A stretch of 64,000 bases of DNA from Adiantum capillus-veneris (Eukaryota > Streptophyta > Polypodiopsida > Polypodiales > Pteridaceae). The stretch covers positions 77,427,412-77,491,411 of the forward strand of contig CM043963.1 of NCBI GenBank assembly GCA_014529385.2, in the 5' to 3' direction. The notes under the pieces were generated by a model. It had not been told where the DNA came from. It saw only the letters and a list, made by a program, of their open reading frames with translations, and made no database searches. The position numbers and the translations under genes are program-made. Shown piece by piece: positions 23,881-35,549 of this stretch. How positions within the stretch are numbered: position 1 is the first letter of the stretch; each line of letters starts with the position of its first letter.

Positions 23881-24761
23881 AATAATATTTTATGTTCTCA
23901 CCTATAAAAAGTCCTTTTATTCAAGGACTTCACAAAGATTCATTTCATTAAATTGTTAAGTTGTTTTATTATTCTCTAGGCTTATTAATTTTATGTTTTT
24001 TATGATGACATTGATATATACTTTTATTTTAGTTTTTTAATGTGTCTTTTTATTTTATTTCTTGGTCATTTTATTTTATTTTTTAAATGATAATGTGTAA
24101 TATGCACCTTTCAACTTATTATTTAAGTGGAACCTTCTCTAATATATAAGCCATTCATGATTATGGTTGGGTTCACAAGAGCCAACGAAAGACATTGAAA
24201 AAGGAGCATGCCTCCACCACAGAGGTTGTCCATTGGCACAAAAGGAAATTTCACTTCTCTGGACCCAGAAAAATATTAGCGATCCTTTCTTTTCTTGGAA
24301 GAGGAGCTCTACCATCTCACTTTTCAGCACGAAACATGGATAAAAGTGATTGAACTAAATTCAGCGGCTACGTACTCAATAGCACTACCACTACACTACA
24401 CCCTCAATCTTCTAGCCCAATTTTAATGGTGGTAGTTTCTACTTACCCTACTCCTAAGTACTGAAATGAAACATGAAACAAAAACAAACAGAACGGTACA
24501 AAATAAAGTCATAACGCAAGATGTTACATCACTCTGAAAGCATAGAGAAAATCAAAGTATGAAATGCTTTTGGATATCTCACTCACAACCCTCTTTACTT
24601 CTCAACAATAGATCTAGCAAGTCCTCGACTTCTAGACTCTATCAAGCACTAAACTCCGTGTCTAGCTGCTTCACTGCTAAGGTGTAAATGGAATGGAGAG
24701 ACAAATCTTAGAAAAGAACGCTCTAAAAATGCACTAAATCACTCACTATCTAAGGATCATA

Positions 24762-24779
24762 TCCCCGGCAACGGTACCA
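24762..24779 (-). promoter_or_regulatory. gypsy-type primer-binding site
   Basis: The minus strand reads TGGTACCGTTGCCGGGGA, 16 of 18 matches to TGGCGCCGTTGCCGGGGA, the site common in plant Ty3-gypsy elements. Its internal region should lie at lower coordinates and its LTR at higher ones. Confidence 0.75.
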
Positions 24780-24780
24780 A

Positions 24781-25690
24781 TGTTAGCGGGTCGCCGCGAC
24801 GGACGTCTGCAGCATAGCTTTCTGGCACTAACATAATGTCAATACTCAGGGAAAGTGACTTGGATGGGGCACAGAGACTCTATGAGATCGTCAATCTCAC
24901 GTGAACCTTCACAAGCAAACACACTAGCTCAACAAGCAAACCAACACTCAATGATCAAGGAAATCTGCCTATGTCCTTTCTCACAGCTCTAGGTCATCAC
25001 GCCATTTCGCCACTCGAACAGACTCGAAATGCAACGAAACTTTAGGAGGAGGTCTAGGAAACCTAGGGGCACTATCCTAGCAAGTCTGGTTGCAATCCAA
25101 CAAGGTACCAAGATCACGATCCATCATGAAAAAGGTCATGAAAACTACAACAGAACATGCCAAAAATGTCATCCTATGGTCTAAGAACACTCTTCTATGG
25201 TCAAAACGACAATAAACAATGATTTAAGCACTCAAATCTGCATTTACAACTCACAGACACGTAGTCGCAAACCTCAACAAAACTGACAATGCTTACACTT
25301 GAATTAAAGAGCAAAGAGAGAGGAACACAATGCAAGTTTTGGATTTGAAAATGGATTACCCAATCATTAGAAAAGTCGATTACAAGTTTGCAACAGCTCA
25401 TAGCTTGAGCGTCCTTTCTTCTTCTCAAGATAAGCCTTTTTCACATTAAAATTATTGAACTTTATACCTAGGGCATTCCAAATGGCCAGTGGCCGATTCA
25501 CATGGACCTTTACAATTGTCATGATAGTATTACAACTCATGGAATTGACCTGCTACTCAGGAATTAGGATTTACACAGAGTATCACTACACTAGCTCGGA
25601 CAATTAATAGAGTACAAATGTGGTGTCCGGCTACGTGTCCGGCTAGGTGGACGCCCGTTTGATCTTTCCTCAAACAGTAGGTCAGCTTGG
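24781..25690 (-). repeat. LTR of a second Ty3-gypsy family (outer end uncertain)
   Basis: It begins TGTTAGCGGG immediately beside the primer-binding site, so on the minus strand it ends ...CCCGCTAACA. Its far end is not defined by a repeat and I set it just short of the gag trace. The internal region that should follow on the left (24,340-24,761) has no recognisable coding sequence. Confidence 0.45.
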
Positions 25691-25708
25691 CTACCCATAA
25701 ACTCAGAC

Positions 25709-27019
25709 CTATCCTCCTTTGCAGAGCCTTGAACCAATTGTACCACCATAGCCATTTCCACTGCTACTTTTAATCAACATGGCCGCCAATAGAGCATTGC
25801 ATGTCACCTTTGATAGCATACCCTCTTTCACTTGCTTGGGCATTTCAACCTGTTCTTCTTTCACATTGGCTACAACCACATTATTAGACACATAATCAGG
25901 CAGCTTTACCCTTACTAGCACTGGCTTATCAGACTCGGTCTCCTCGTCATAGGATGTGGGCTCATCCGGCCCATCTTCATTACTTGCCTCCCAGAAACTG
26001 GAACTAGACTCTCCATCTTCATCAGCATCATACACTGACTCGGTATCAGCATCTTCAACTGCCCGCTGCTACTCCACAAAATCTTAACCATCGTTTAGGC
26101 TTTGCACACTTTCTTCATCTCCTTTTGAACCTTCAGTTTCTGCAACTTCATTGCTATCTGCTACCTTCTCATGCAAGATTTCCACAAGAACAGGATCTCC
26201 CTTTTTTATCTGCTCTAGAAACCCAACACCTCCTTCCTCTTTGGCACGCTGGCTCACTTCAGCAAGAGGCTTATCCTTCTTGACAAGCTCGTCCATCACT
26301 GGCACATGCACACCATAAACTGGAAACTTCCAAGGAACACAATCTAGTGTTGACCTTACCTCAACAGGCTTTGCACCTGGCACATTTGGCACTTTCTTTG
26401 ATTGAACCATCGAATACTCGGCTAGCCTTGCAATGGGAAAATAATCTGCAGGCTTCAGCAAACCCAGCTTCAATTTTTGCTTCACCTTTCTGCTCTTCAT
26501 CTTGGCCAAATACACCATGTCTTCATAGGTATCAGCGTCGTCTTCCACCTTATCTCTGATCCTCGGATGTAAGCACTCAAGAAACCTTGACAGCTTCAAA
26601 AACTCATTGCCTTTGATCCCAGTGGCAACCTCTAACTATTTCCAACATGCTTCAAACTGCTCAAGAAAAATGAAAAAATCCTTACTTACGTCTTGGCGTA
26701 TTGCTTTGAGCTTTGCACCAACCTCTGTTGGGGTGATCACCTCGCAAAACCGCTCCAAAAACTGCCTTTGCATTTCTTGCCATGAACCTTGACCCTCAGC
26801 CTTCAAATTATCGTACCAAATATTTGCACGTCCGCAAATCAGCCAGGGCACCATCTGCAGCTTTTCCATATCATTCAGCATATGCATCGATAGCATCCAC
26901 AATTCAAAATCTGCTAACCAGTCTTTAGGGTTGTCAACACCTGTAAATATGGGGCCAAAGCTCAGCTCCATTATCTCTGCTATCTTCAAATACACGCGCC
27001 AAAAAGATTGACCATGCAC
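25709..27019 (-). pseudogene. Ty3-gypsy gag with in-frame stops
   Basis: One minus-strand frame runs from 27,019 to 25,709 (about 437 codons) with three internal stops (TAG near 26,634, TAA near 26,082, TAG near 26,069). The N-terminal third reads FSGPIFTGVDNPKDWL-like sequence (actual SFGPIFTGVDNPKDWLADFE), then WLICGRANIWYDNL, GSWQEMQRQFLERFCEVITP and FIFLEQFEACWK. This matches the Retrotrans_gag domain that assembles the particle. The C-terminal part is acidic, rich in Asp, Glu and Ser. No zinc knuckle, protease or RT follows on the left, where an LTR-like region begins instead. Confidence 0.78.
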
Positions 27020-29650
27020 CTACTGCTTGTTATAATTCAAACACATGCTTTAACCTTCAAATAGGAGCATCAGCGCTCCTCAGTGGGGCCACTAGCAGAT
27101 GGATGGGGGGAAAGGGGAACACACGCGGCAACAAATTGTAAGCCTCTCTATAGCCCATGATAATCACTGCACCCCAACCCATTGGAGTTCACCTTCAAAA
27201 CTCACACAATTCGTCTACAAACCTTGCACACAACCATGCAAGCACACCCTTCACACTTAGCACAGTTTTTTGTCAGCTCCCACTCAACACAAACCACAAT
27301 CTCTCTCTCTCCCTCACAACACTGGTTTAGAGAGGCACACACTTCTCAACCGACACCACACAATAGGGACAGAGCAAAGACGAGAAGGGGAGAAATAGGC
27401 AAAGGGATGACACCAAATGTGGAAATGGCTTTCTTCAGATTAACGACAAACAAGATGACTACAACTCTGATAATCTCTAGCTAACACACGATGTAGCAAT
27501 CTCGGATACGACGAACAACAAGAATCTTGGAAAAACATTGATGCCGCCTCGGCCCGGTCTTCTTCTTGGAGGTGCAAACGAAAGAACACCGCTTTCTATG
27601 CTCTGCAAGCTCCTCCCTCCTTCCTCCTTCTTTCTTCTTCTCCAAGCACTCCTCCCGTTCATGCAAAAAAACTCTCCAACTGCCAAAAAAATGGGCTCTT
27701 TTGATGCCCCCGAGCCACCCACTTTTTCTCTCTATTTTAAGGCGCCCTTTTTTTGCATGTGACGGTGCCCCTCACGGGCTTGCCTTGAGCCCCACACCCG
27801 CATGAGAACTCTCTTCTTTCCAAGTAGGGCACCGATGGCACTGTCGGTGCACACCTCCTTCACTTTCAAAACTTTTGGCCCAGTCGGGCGCAAGAACGCC
27901 GCTGCCACATCATCACCGCCTCGCACATATCGCCGCCCAGGGCCGCCACCGGACGCCGACCACGCAACGCCCAACGGGCGGGCCACCATTGCCAAGCTCC
28001 CTTGGAGCTCCCACGCCTTCATACATTCCCCAAAGGCCTCACGGCCTAGGCATTATAGCGCGTCGATTTCAACTTTCCCTGCGCATGTGGGCTTAAGCCC
28101 CCGCCACGTGGCATCATGTGAAGACTTCAGCCTTTGAGGCCTCCCCAAGCTCCCTAAAATTTATCAAAAAAACTCCTTTAGATGGTCCATTTCCAACCTC
28201 CCCCAAGCATATGCTTCAGGACCTAATTCCAAAGTTGTAAAACATCTCCAAGAGCTGATGACCCGACCTTTGAGCTCACTGATCCACGCTGCCCTTCAAG
28301 ATCTTCCAAGACCCTGATCCGAGGCCGCAAAAATGCTAGATTTCATCTACAATCGCTCGGAGCAACTGCACCCAACCTTCCGACTTCCATAACTTTCCGC
28401 TCCGGGCTCCATTTGACGAGCACTCAACTCATGCAAGCTCCATACATTGCATAGCACCTTCATGAACCCTTTCGAGGTCCAAAAAATGCCAAATGGCACA
28501 ACTCCCCATGCGGTCAAGTGGGCATTAACCTAGTCCCCGGCAAAACTTCAACTGACCATAAACTGCAATCTGTAGCTCCGATCTGCAATCTGAAAAGATG
28601 GCAAGCTCCATACACTGATATCCTCTTGGGCCCCCTATCCACAGTTGCCCTATCCGGTAAGAATCTGCAACACACCGCACCTTCAACATCCAATATCTTG
28701 GGCTCTGTAGTTCGGTTTGATGAGCCGTCTGGACCTACTCCTTCAGCACACTTAAAGTCTCTACATATCTAGGTCAAAGAACAACACTTTGAGCACCCTT
28801 TATCTGACTCCCTGTTAGGCCCTATCTGGAGCCCTTTTGGCCTTAAAAACCACATAAAGCATACATCTCCGCTGCCACTTGCCTGCACAAGTTCTTCCCA
28901 TCTGCTCTAGCCCTATGCCATGCATCTATAAATATACACATCACTGTTTGTGCCCTCTGCTAGGGTTGACATATTTTGGGTGCACCATCGCCGCCTATAA
29001 TTGGCACCAACTTCAACCACCCATAGCTAACTGGTCAGGCCTCTGATTGAGGAGTTGTCATTGCTTGCCGACTCTCCACATGCATATCATGCTTCAGATT
29101 CCCTCCAAGTCCCAAGAAACTCCTGATGGCACGTCGGCCACATGCGGTCAGGTGGGCACCATTCGGGCCCGCGATAAAACTTCAAATGGCCATAACCTGC
29201 AATCCATAGCTCTGATGGACAATCTAAAAAGACCGACATGCTCTATAAATCAAGCACTACACAACCATAGCTTCGAATTAGCTCGGACCACTTGGCATCA
29301 CTTGGCCTATCCATCCCGAATCTGCAATCACTTCCAACTTCAAACTCAAATATCTTGGGCCTCGTAGTTCTGTTTGATGAGCCGTCTGGACGTGTTCCTT
29401 TAGCACTTCCATCTCTACAAATCTGGGCCAAAAAAATATCACTTCAATCACCCTTCATCTTCCACCCTACCAGGCCCTGTCTGGAGCCCTTCTAGCCTAG
29501 AAAACCACATAAAACATACATCTCCTCTACCACTTGCCTACACAAGCTCTTCCCATCTTCTCTAGCCCTTTGCTATGCATCTATAATCATACAAATCACT
29601 ACCTATGCCCTCTACAAGGGTCGACACACCTTGGCTACACCAACGTGTGA
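27020..29650 (-). other. leader/LTR-like region upstream of the gypsy gag; GC-rich at 27.5-28.1 kb
   Basis: No coding motif on either strand. A weak primer-site-like motif (minus GATTATCAGAGTTGTAG, about 27,464-27,480) and a TATA-like motif on the minus strand near 28,925-28,940 fit an LTR reading toward the gag, but this is inference. The 27,540-28,140 stretch is conspicuously GC-rich and open in several frames. I treat those frames as composition artefacts. The repeat pair at 28,500-29,643 is listed separately. Confidence 0.4.
28500..29643. repeat. two diverged direct copies of a ~500-bp segment
   Basis: About 28,500-28,990 and about 29,143-29,643 are direct repeats, starting GCGGTCAAGTGGGCA and GCGGTCAGGTGGGCA. 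They share TTTGATGAGCCGTCTGGAC, AAAACCACATAAA and CATACATCTCC. Each carries the TATA-like ATGCATCTATAA motif (a TATA box on the minus strand in the first copy). Confidence 0.85.
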
Positions 29651-29887
29651 TGGATTGGTTATTTGTGTTCCCTCTTGAGTATCGGGCCTTGAGTTCAAAC
29701 TTAAGCTTGCTTGGTAGTGCATGAATGCATTGAAGTGGAAGGAGGTCTATGATTTTTTAGGGTGATCCTATAAGTGAGTGAAAAGCTTAATGGCAATTTG
29801 TACCCTTACGATCCTATAAGCCGCTTCCATCCATCCTTTAATAGCCTTTCGATGTTTCTTCAATATCTTGGGAGGGGAGAATGAGGC

Positions 29888-32800
29888 TTGTTAGGATATT
29901 GCAAGTGGTTGTGTATGGGTGCATGTGCTTCTTTGCATTCATGGATGCACGAATGTCAAGCTCTTCAGCTCAAGATAGTGGCATCACAAGAAAGTATCGC
30001 CTCTTCAGAGAGAGAGGTTGAAAATCTCCAACAACAAATGCAAGAAAAGGATGCTCATAGTATAAAGCTTGCCAACACCATCACATATTTGAAAGAAACA
30101 TCCCTTGGTGCAAGGGAGCGCGAGTGCACATTTTCATACATTAAAACTCTTACACATTTGGGTGGAGCATGCAAACGACAAGTGACAGTCAAAAGGTGAT
30201 TTTTTCTTCACTTGCAATATACATTTTTACTTCACACTTTATCTTATTGGTTGATAAAAACTTTATCTAGGAGGCGTGCGGTGGAACAAGCCAAGATGAT
30301 CGAATCAACCTTCTCACTAGTTGTCTCAATACCCATGATGTGATTTATATCTTACAATCACCCAGGGGGGAGCACATTAGGGATGTAGTCACCAAGGACC
30401 TTATGCACAAATCGAGAAATGTGGTTAGTGGAGACGACGTGCAACAAGCTTGTGATGAGGCTGGGATCAGCAACAAAGCCTAGCAAGCTATTTTTCAACT
30501 CCTAAAGGGTGCCCTCAAAGAGTGTGGCTTGTGGAAAACCTATTTTCCATTCTGAACAAGGTCAACCTTGCAAAGAAGGCCACAAATGAAGATGTGTCCT
30601 CCCGCATTGGGGCATACCTACACATTGAGGACACAATGCCAGCTTCGCTTATGCTTCATCCACACCAAAGGCAAGGGGAAAAGGTAGGAACACTCCATAA
30701 AACCTTCGACATAGCACATGGAAGGCCTTGATTGGTCATCGTCCATAATGACCTACTTAGCGTTTTGAATGGATTATCACTAAAATAAAAAATTTAGTCA
30801 TCGCCTATGCATACATGCATTGTGTCAAAAGGAGGTATTTGTTTTTTTCTTTGAATGCAGAGATTTTCTACTAGAAAAATTTACAGAGAAGTAATGGTGG
30901 GATTTGTTAGAATGAAATATATTATGGCCTCCATCACAGCTAAAAAAGCATTGATTCTGTTTCATATTGTCATGATGCGCATTATGATAGATAATACTCT
31001 CTTCAAATATGTCAAAGTCCCTAAGAAGATAGCCCCCCATGCTACAAAAAGTAGACAATTTTCTCTTTTTTGTATAGCCAAGAAGGAAATCAAAGAAAGA
31101 CATTTGGTGGTTGGGTACTATTGAGGTGCCCAAAGAGACTAATGGAGTACTTTCATGGATTTTTGAGAGAACTCCATGAATCACAAAAGTAATAGACTCT
31201 CAACTTGGAGGTAAGAAGTTGTAGGTTGAGGGTTTTGGTAGCTTTAATGTGGAGTGGCACCTAAGCGGGGACTTGAAGACCATAAAGTGTTTGCTTGGCT
31301 GCAAACAAGGGGGCTTCTTCTCTCTTGCCTTGTCCATTTTTCACTCGAGGGTACAAACCTAACAGACAAAAAGCACACAAGAACTCTGCAAAGGGCAATT
31401 CAATGCATCCATGGCAAGGGGATGGAGATGAAGGATTGGAAAATCTTGAGGTCGAAGATGAAGCCCGAGAAGGGGAAGCGTCTGTTTTGAGATGTCCTAT
31501 GCTCAATGCCCTAGATCGTGCACATAAGGACAAGGCTTGGAATCCGATCTTTCCCTTTCCTCTATTGAATGTACATCTTTTGTACATTACACACATTCAT
31601 GCTCATTTTTTATAGGCTATTGAAGCTCCAAATTGATTACGCTTTCACAATGAAGCCATTGGAAAAGTCCCAAGAAGTGATTGAAAGGGTGGAGGCACTT
31701 TTGAATTCCATTGGCTGTCACGGTGGAAATGTGTCAATTGTTGCTACAAAGAACACAAGGGAGGCCCATGAAATACCTCCAACCACAAGGCTCAAAATAT
31801 GATGCTCAAAATACCTCCAACCACAAGGCAGGTAACCTTTGGAAGGAATTATGCAAAGCTATTAGTGACAATGATTTGAATGAGGAGCTTGCAAACAAGC
31901 ACAAGCAAGTTTGGGCAGCTTTTGATAAAATGGTCAAGCTTATGGGTCTGGTGAAAATAACATCACACATTACATGGTAAGCCATGTCACATAGTGAACT
32001 TATTACAAGAGAGTGTTTTCATTTAATAATATGCATCGTTTTCTTATGTGAACAACATATCTTGTTTGCGCATGGTACATTTTTTAAGCACAAAGATGGT
32101 TCGCTTGATATTTTTTGCACTCAAGGCTTAGAGAAGTCCCATTATCGAGCAAAGGGGGTGTACTTTAAAAATACGCCACATGGTGGTGGTATGGTGCAAT
32201 CTTATTATTTGGAGGAGATGTTCAATTGGTTTTTTTGCACGACATATGCTTGTAAGGTCACAATGGAGCATGCAGGCGTGACAATCCAAGATTGCAAGGG
32301 AAGTACGCAAATTGAGTCGTCAAGAGTACAACAACAAGTGGCAAATGTAAGAAGGCCCCACCAAGCATGCTGCATGGCACCAATGCAGAGTGTGGCAAGG
32401 GTCAAGGTGGATTTTGCGCAAGTGAGTACACACGTGAATGCAGGGTCCAGCTCTTCTTTGCATATTTTTTAAATAAATTTTGGGGCATTCTTTTAAAAAA
32501 TAATAGTTTTTTGTAAACACTAGTGTGAACAGGCCCTTTTAAATTGGACTCTTTTAAAATGGGCTCTTATAAATATTAGATCCACTCATAAATCACGTAT
32601 TTCTTCAGCACAGGTGAGCTCTTACCATGCCGAATGGCACGCACAAAACAAACCGCCAAAGAGCATCCGCTGGCAACAGAAACACTCTCTAAGGATGCGA
32701 GAAGCCGCGACGTGGCTTAAAGGCACAAGGAAACGGCCAAGAACACCTGGCCGCTCTAGGCACTCTTCAAGCAATGGGCATGGTAGTCAAGCCTAAGAGT

Positions 32801-33540
32801 CATCGCGGGTAGAAGATTTGTCACGTGCACAACAGCAAACACCATGATGTAGAGTTAAGCAATGCGCCGAGCACTAGCAAGAAGAGGAGGGCCCAGAATC
32901 ATCAAAATCTGACAGGGAGCAGCCACCATCCCACCAATTGCAAGCAGGATCATCAGCTCGGGTAGTATTACAAATACTGAGTTAGAGATAGAGCCATCAT
33001 GGCAGTGTGCTAAGAAACCGTGGACACTCCGGGTGCCACTGGGGTGGAAGACTCTACAGGCTCGTGGCCAAGGAGGATGGGGAGCTCTCCCCGTAGCACA
33101 AGATCGGGAGGCAAGGGGAGAGTAGGAGTCAAAAGAGGTGATAGATCCAGTGCCCGAGCATGGAAATAGACGCAAATCAAAAAAATTCAAGAAGCCCAAA
33201 TGCGAGAAAACGTGCAAATGACCCCTAGAGAACCTTAGCAACGTCCCAAAATAGCAAGGGTATTTTCAAAAATTTGGCACTACCAGAAGACAGGCAAGCT
33301 ACTAATTCGACGACCCCCCTTTGCTCGCACGATGAAGGAGGTGCTCCAAGGCTATTAGCATTCAATACAGAATGCAAAAAATGGCACTCGAGGCGATTCA
33401 AGAAACTGCAGAGGCCCACATCATCTCTGTGTTGGAAGATTCCAACCTCTGCACCATACATGCAAAGAGAGTGATGGTACAACCAAAGGACATGTAGCTT
33501 GCACGCCGACTGTGGCAGGACTTTGAGCATTAGTTGAAGT
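29888..33540 (+). pseudogene. intron-containing transposase-like gene relic, superfamily unknown
   Basis: Several plus-strand blocks look like decayed exons of one gene. (1) 29,888-30,196: coiled coil (SSEREVENLQQQMQEKD), ending at donor AAAAG|GTGATT. (2) After acceptor TTTATCTAG at 30,270, with two frameshifts: VEQAKMIESTFSLV, YILQSPRGEHIRDVVTKDLM, NVVSGDDVQQACDEAGIS and KATNEDVSSRIGAYLHIEDT. (3) 31,240-31,590: VEWHLSGDLKTIKCLLGCKQ and RCPMLNALDRAHKDK. (4) After acceptor TTTTATAG near 31,616: MKPLEKSQEVIERVEALLNS. (5) 31,800-31,978: LWKELCKAISDNDLNEELAN, then donor ATG|GTAAGC. (6) 32,080-32,470: SLDIFCTQGLEKSHYRAKGV, a HGGG motif, then basic low-complexity sequence to about 33,540. The HLSGDLK block and QGLEK block recall transposon-encoded proteins I have seen in other eukaryotes, but I cannot name the superfamily. 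Terminal repeats were not found. Confidence 0.5.
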
Positions 33541-33763
33541 GACGCCTACCTTTTTGTACTACCCACCCTGCTTTTGTAGTTAGACAATTTTGCAATGACA
33601 AAATGATTCAGAGTTTTGTATCTATTGTCTCCAAAATCATTTGTCTTTTTGGCTTCTTAAGTGTTTAAGTTAAGTGATATCTATGCATTGAATAAACTTT
33701 GAGTCCACAAGTGTGATGGGAGAAGGGGGTGAATCTGTGTATGAACAAATAAATTCAAACTTA

Positions 33764-33991
33764 ATCTGACCATTTCTAGTGTCTTGGAGTGTAGACAAGG
33801 ACAAATAATCCCAAAAAGGGGGTGGCCACAAGGGCGCGCAGATGGATCAGATAGGGGTCGAGTGGCCACAAGGACACTCAGATGGGCCATACATGGATGC
33901 ATGTCTGGCCCATCTGTGCGCCCTTGTGGACACCCCCTTTTCAGGTTTTTTTGGCCTTTTCTACACTCTAGGACACGAGAAATGGTCAGAT
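33764..33991. repeat. 228-bp inverted-repeat (hairpin) element 1
   Basis: Left arm 33,764-33,845 and right arm 33,910-33,991 are imperfect reverse complements of about 80 bp. For example, ATCTGACCATTTCT pairs with AGAAATGGTCAGAT, and AAGGGCGCGCAGATGG with CCATCTGTGCGCCCTT. A smaller palindrome sits in the loop (AGATGGGCCATACATG with CATGTCTGGCCCATCT). No coding content. Confidence 0.88.
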
Positions 33992-34055
33992 ATTCTATGA
34001 AATCAGGTGTTATGCAGCAACACAGTGTAAATTCCACCACAATGGACCTAGTTAG

Positions 34056-34309
34056 TGCTTGAACAGTTGAATTGAAGCTACACTTGTGCTTTTCCAATAA
34101 CCAGAGCTGCAGAGAAGGCCAGAAAGGTCCAAAAGGGGAATGGCCACAAGGGCACGTATATAGGCCAGACAAGGACCATGTACCAGAAAGGGTCCATGTC
34201 TGGCCCATCTGCGCGCCCTTTTGGCCCTTTTTGGCCCCGTCTGCAACTTTTTCTGCAGCTCTCAACACTAGAAAAGCACAAGTGCAGCGTCAACTCAGCT
34301 GTCCAAGCA
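34056..34309. repeat. 254-bp inverted-repeat (hairpin) element 2
   Basis: Arms of about 110 bp are reverse complements with mismatches: TGCTTGAACAG with CTGTCCAAGCA, CACTTGTGCTTTTCC with GAAAAGCACAAGTG, and AGCTGCAG with CTGCAGCT. Its stem shares the GGCCACAAGGGC and CTGGCCCATCTG motifs with hairpin element 1 about 60 bp away, so the two are related copies. Confidence 0.88.
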
Positions 34310-35435
34310 TCATTTCAACCCCAGAGACCCTTCCCCACCCCCTTGACAATGGCCCCACTTATATTGAGTTATTTCTTAAAGCAAAAAGGACACCGCTTAT
34401 TAAATCACAACACTAAGTTCAGTAATTTACAAGACTGAGAGATCACATTGAAAAGAATGTACAAGATAGAGAGGGAATTCATTATATATTTTACTACTTT
34501 TGAAAAGTTCAAAATTTACATCATACATCTGAGGAGCTCATAATTTTCTCTGTCATTTCTTGGCGCCTCTCTTGCGCGTAAGGCATGCTTGACATTGAGA
34601 AAACATGTTGTACAATGGCTACGGTCCCCTTATCTTTATGATTCTTGAACCCAAGGAGCTTTACTTTCTAATGATGATCCAAGTCTGCACGATTTCGCAC
34701 ACGGTGAGGGCCAATAGCAGATGGTTGCATGTATACCCATGCACATTTGGTGAACTCTTATGGCACCCACTCACCATCTATACCTCTTGTGTTGTGGCAT
34801 GCAAGCGCTATGACCTCATCCTTTGGCTGCCTTTGCGAAGTAGAACTGGCCATGGGTGAACAGAGAAAATTTGGAGAAGAAGGAGGACCTTGCTTATTGC
34901 TACAATGTAGGTGGGAGAAAGTGAATGACTACTTGGTGTGCCAATGGGATGTGGTACTGACACGGGGGGGGGGGGGGGGGATTATGGTGGCAATGGACAT
35001 AGGAGAAGGTGGATGACCCTTGCTTGGTGTGGCAATGGGAGGTGGGAGGGGAAGAGAGAGGAGCTTCCTTGCTCCAGCCATGGAGATATTGTAGGGAGAG
35101 AGTATTGGAGTAGAGGGTGAGTGTGATGGTTGCAACCAAGGAGGGCTTGGAAAAGGGATTCTAGAGAGAGAAAATCACTTTTTGACTGAGGAATAGTTTT
35201 GGGGGGCTTTGGATACTAAAAAATAATGCTTCAAAAGTTTTTGAAATTTTTGAAAATTTTTGGCTTTTAGGGTATTTTGGTGTACGTTTTGACTTTTGGA
35301 TGTCAAAATGCTTTTTTGACCATAAATGGGTTTAGGGAGGTTTTAAGAAGATAAGATTTGATTTTTGAAAAAAAAATAAAATTTTGGGGTTTTTTCAAAA
35401 CCGGATCAAAAAGGAGGGAAACTTGGAGGTTCCAA

Positions 35436-35467
<32 letters not shown>

Positions 35468-35549
35468 GCGCGCTTCTTCCTACACCCCTCTCCCCACCTT
35501 CTCCATTAGGAGAAACTTGGACTCAATTTTGGGCCCTATAAGAAACACC
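34310..35549. other. no gene; long G and C homopolymers
   Basis: Only low-complexity features stand out: a G run at 34,965-34,980 and a C run of about 29 at 35,439-35,467. The proline or glycine ORFs through them are artefacts. Confidence 0.7.

Noticed and set aside
23881-24140. AT-rich stretch as a possible replication origin or scaffold attachment site
   Set aside because: Only base composition supports it; no defined motif.
27802-28137. 111-codon plus-strand frame in the GC-rich block
   Set aside because: It overlaps open frames on the other strand and has no family motif. GC-rich composition lowers stop frequency, so openness means little.
33681-34268. 195-codon minus-strand frame through the hairpins
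   Set aside because: The repeated peptide pieces come from the inverted repeats; no plausible start, domain or splice context.
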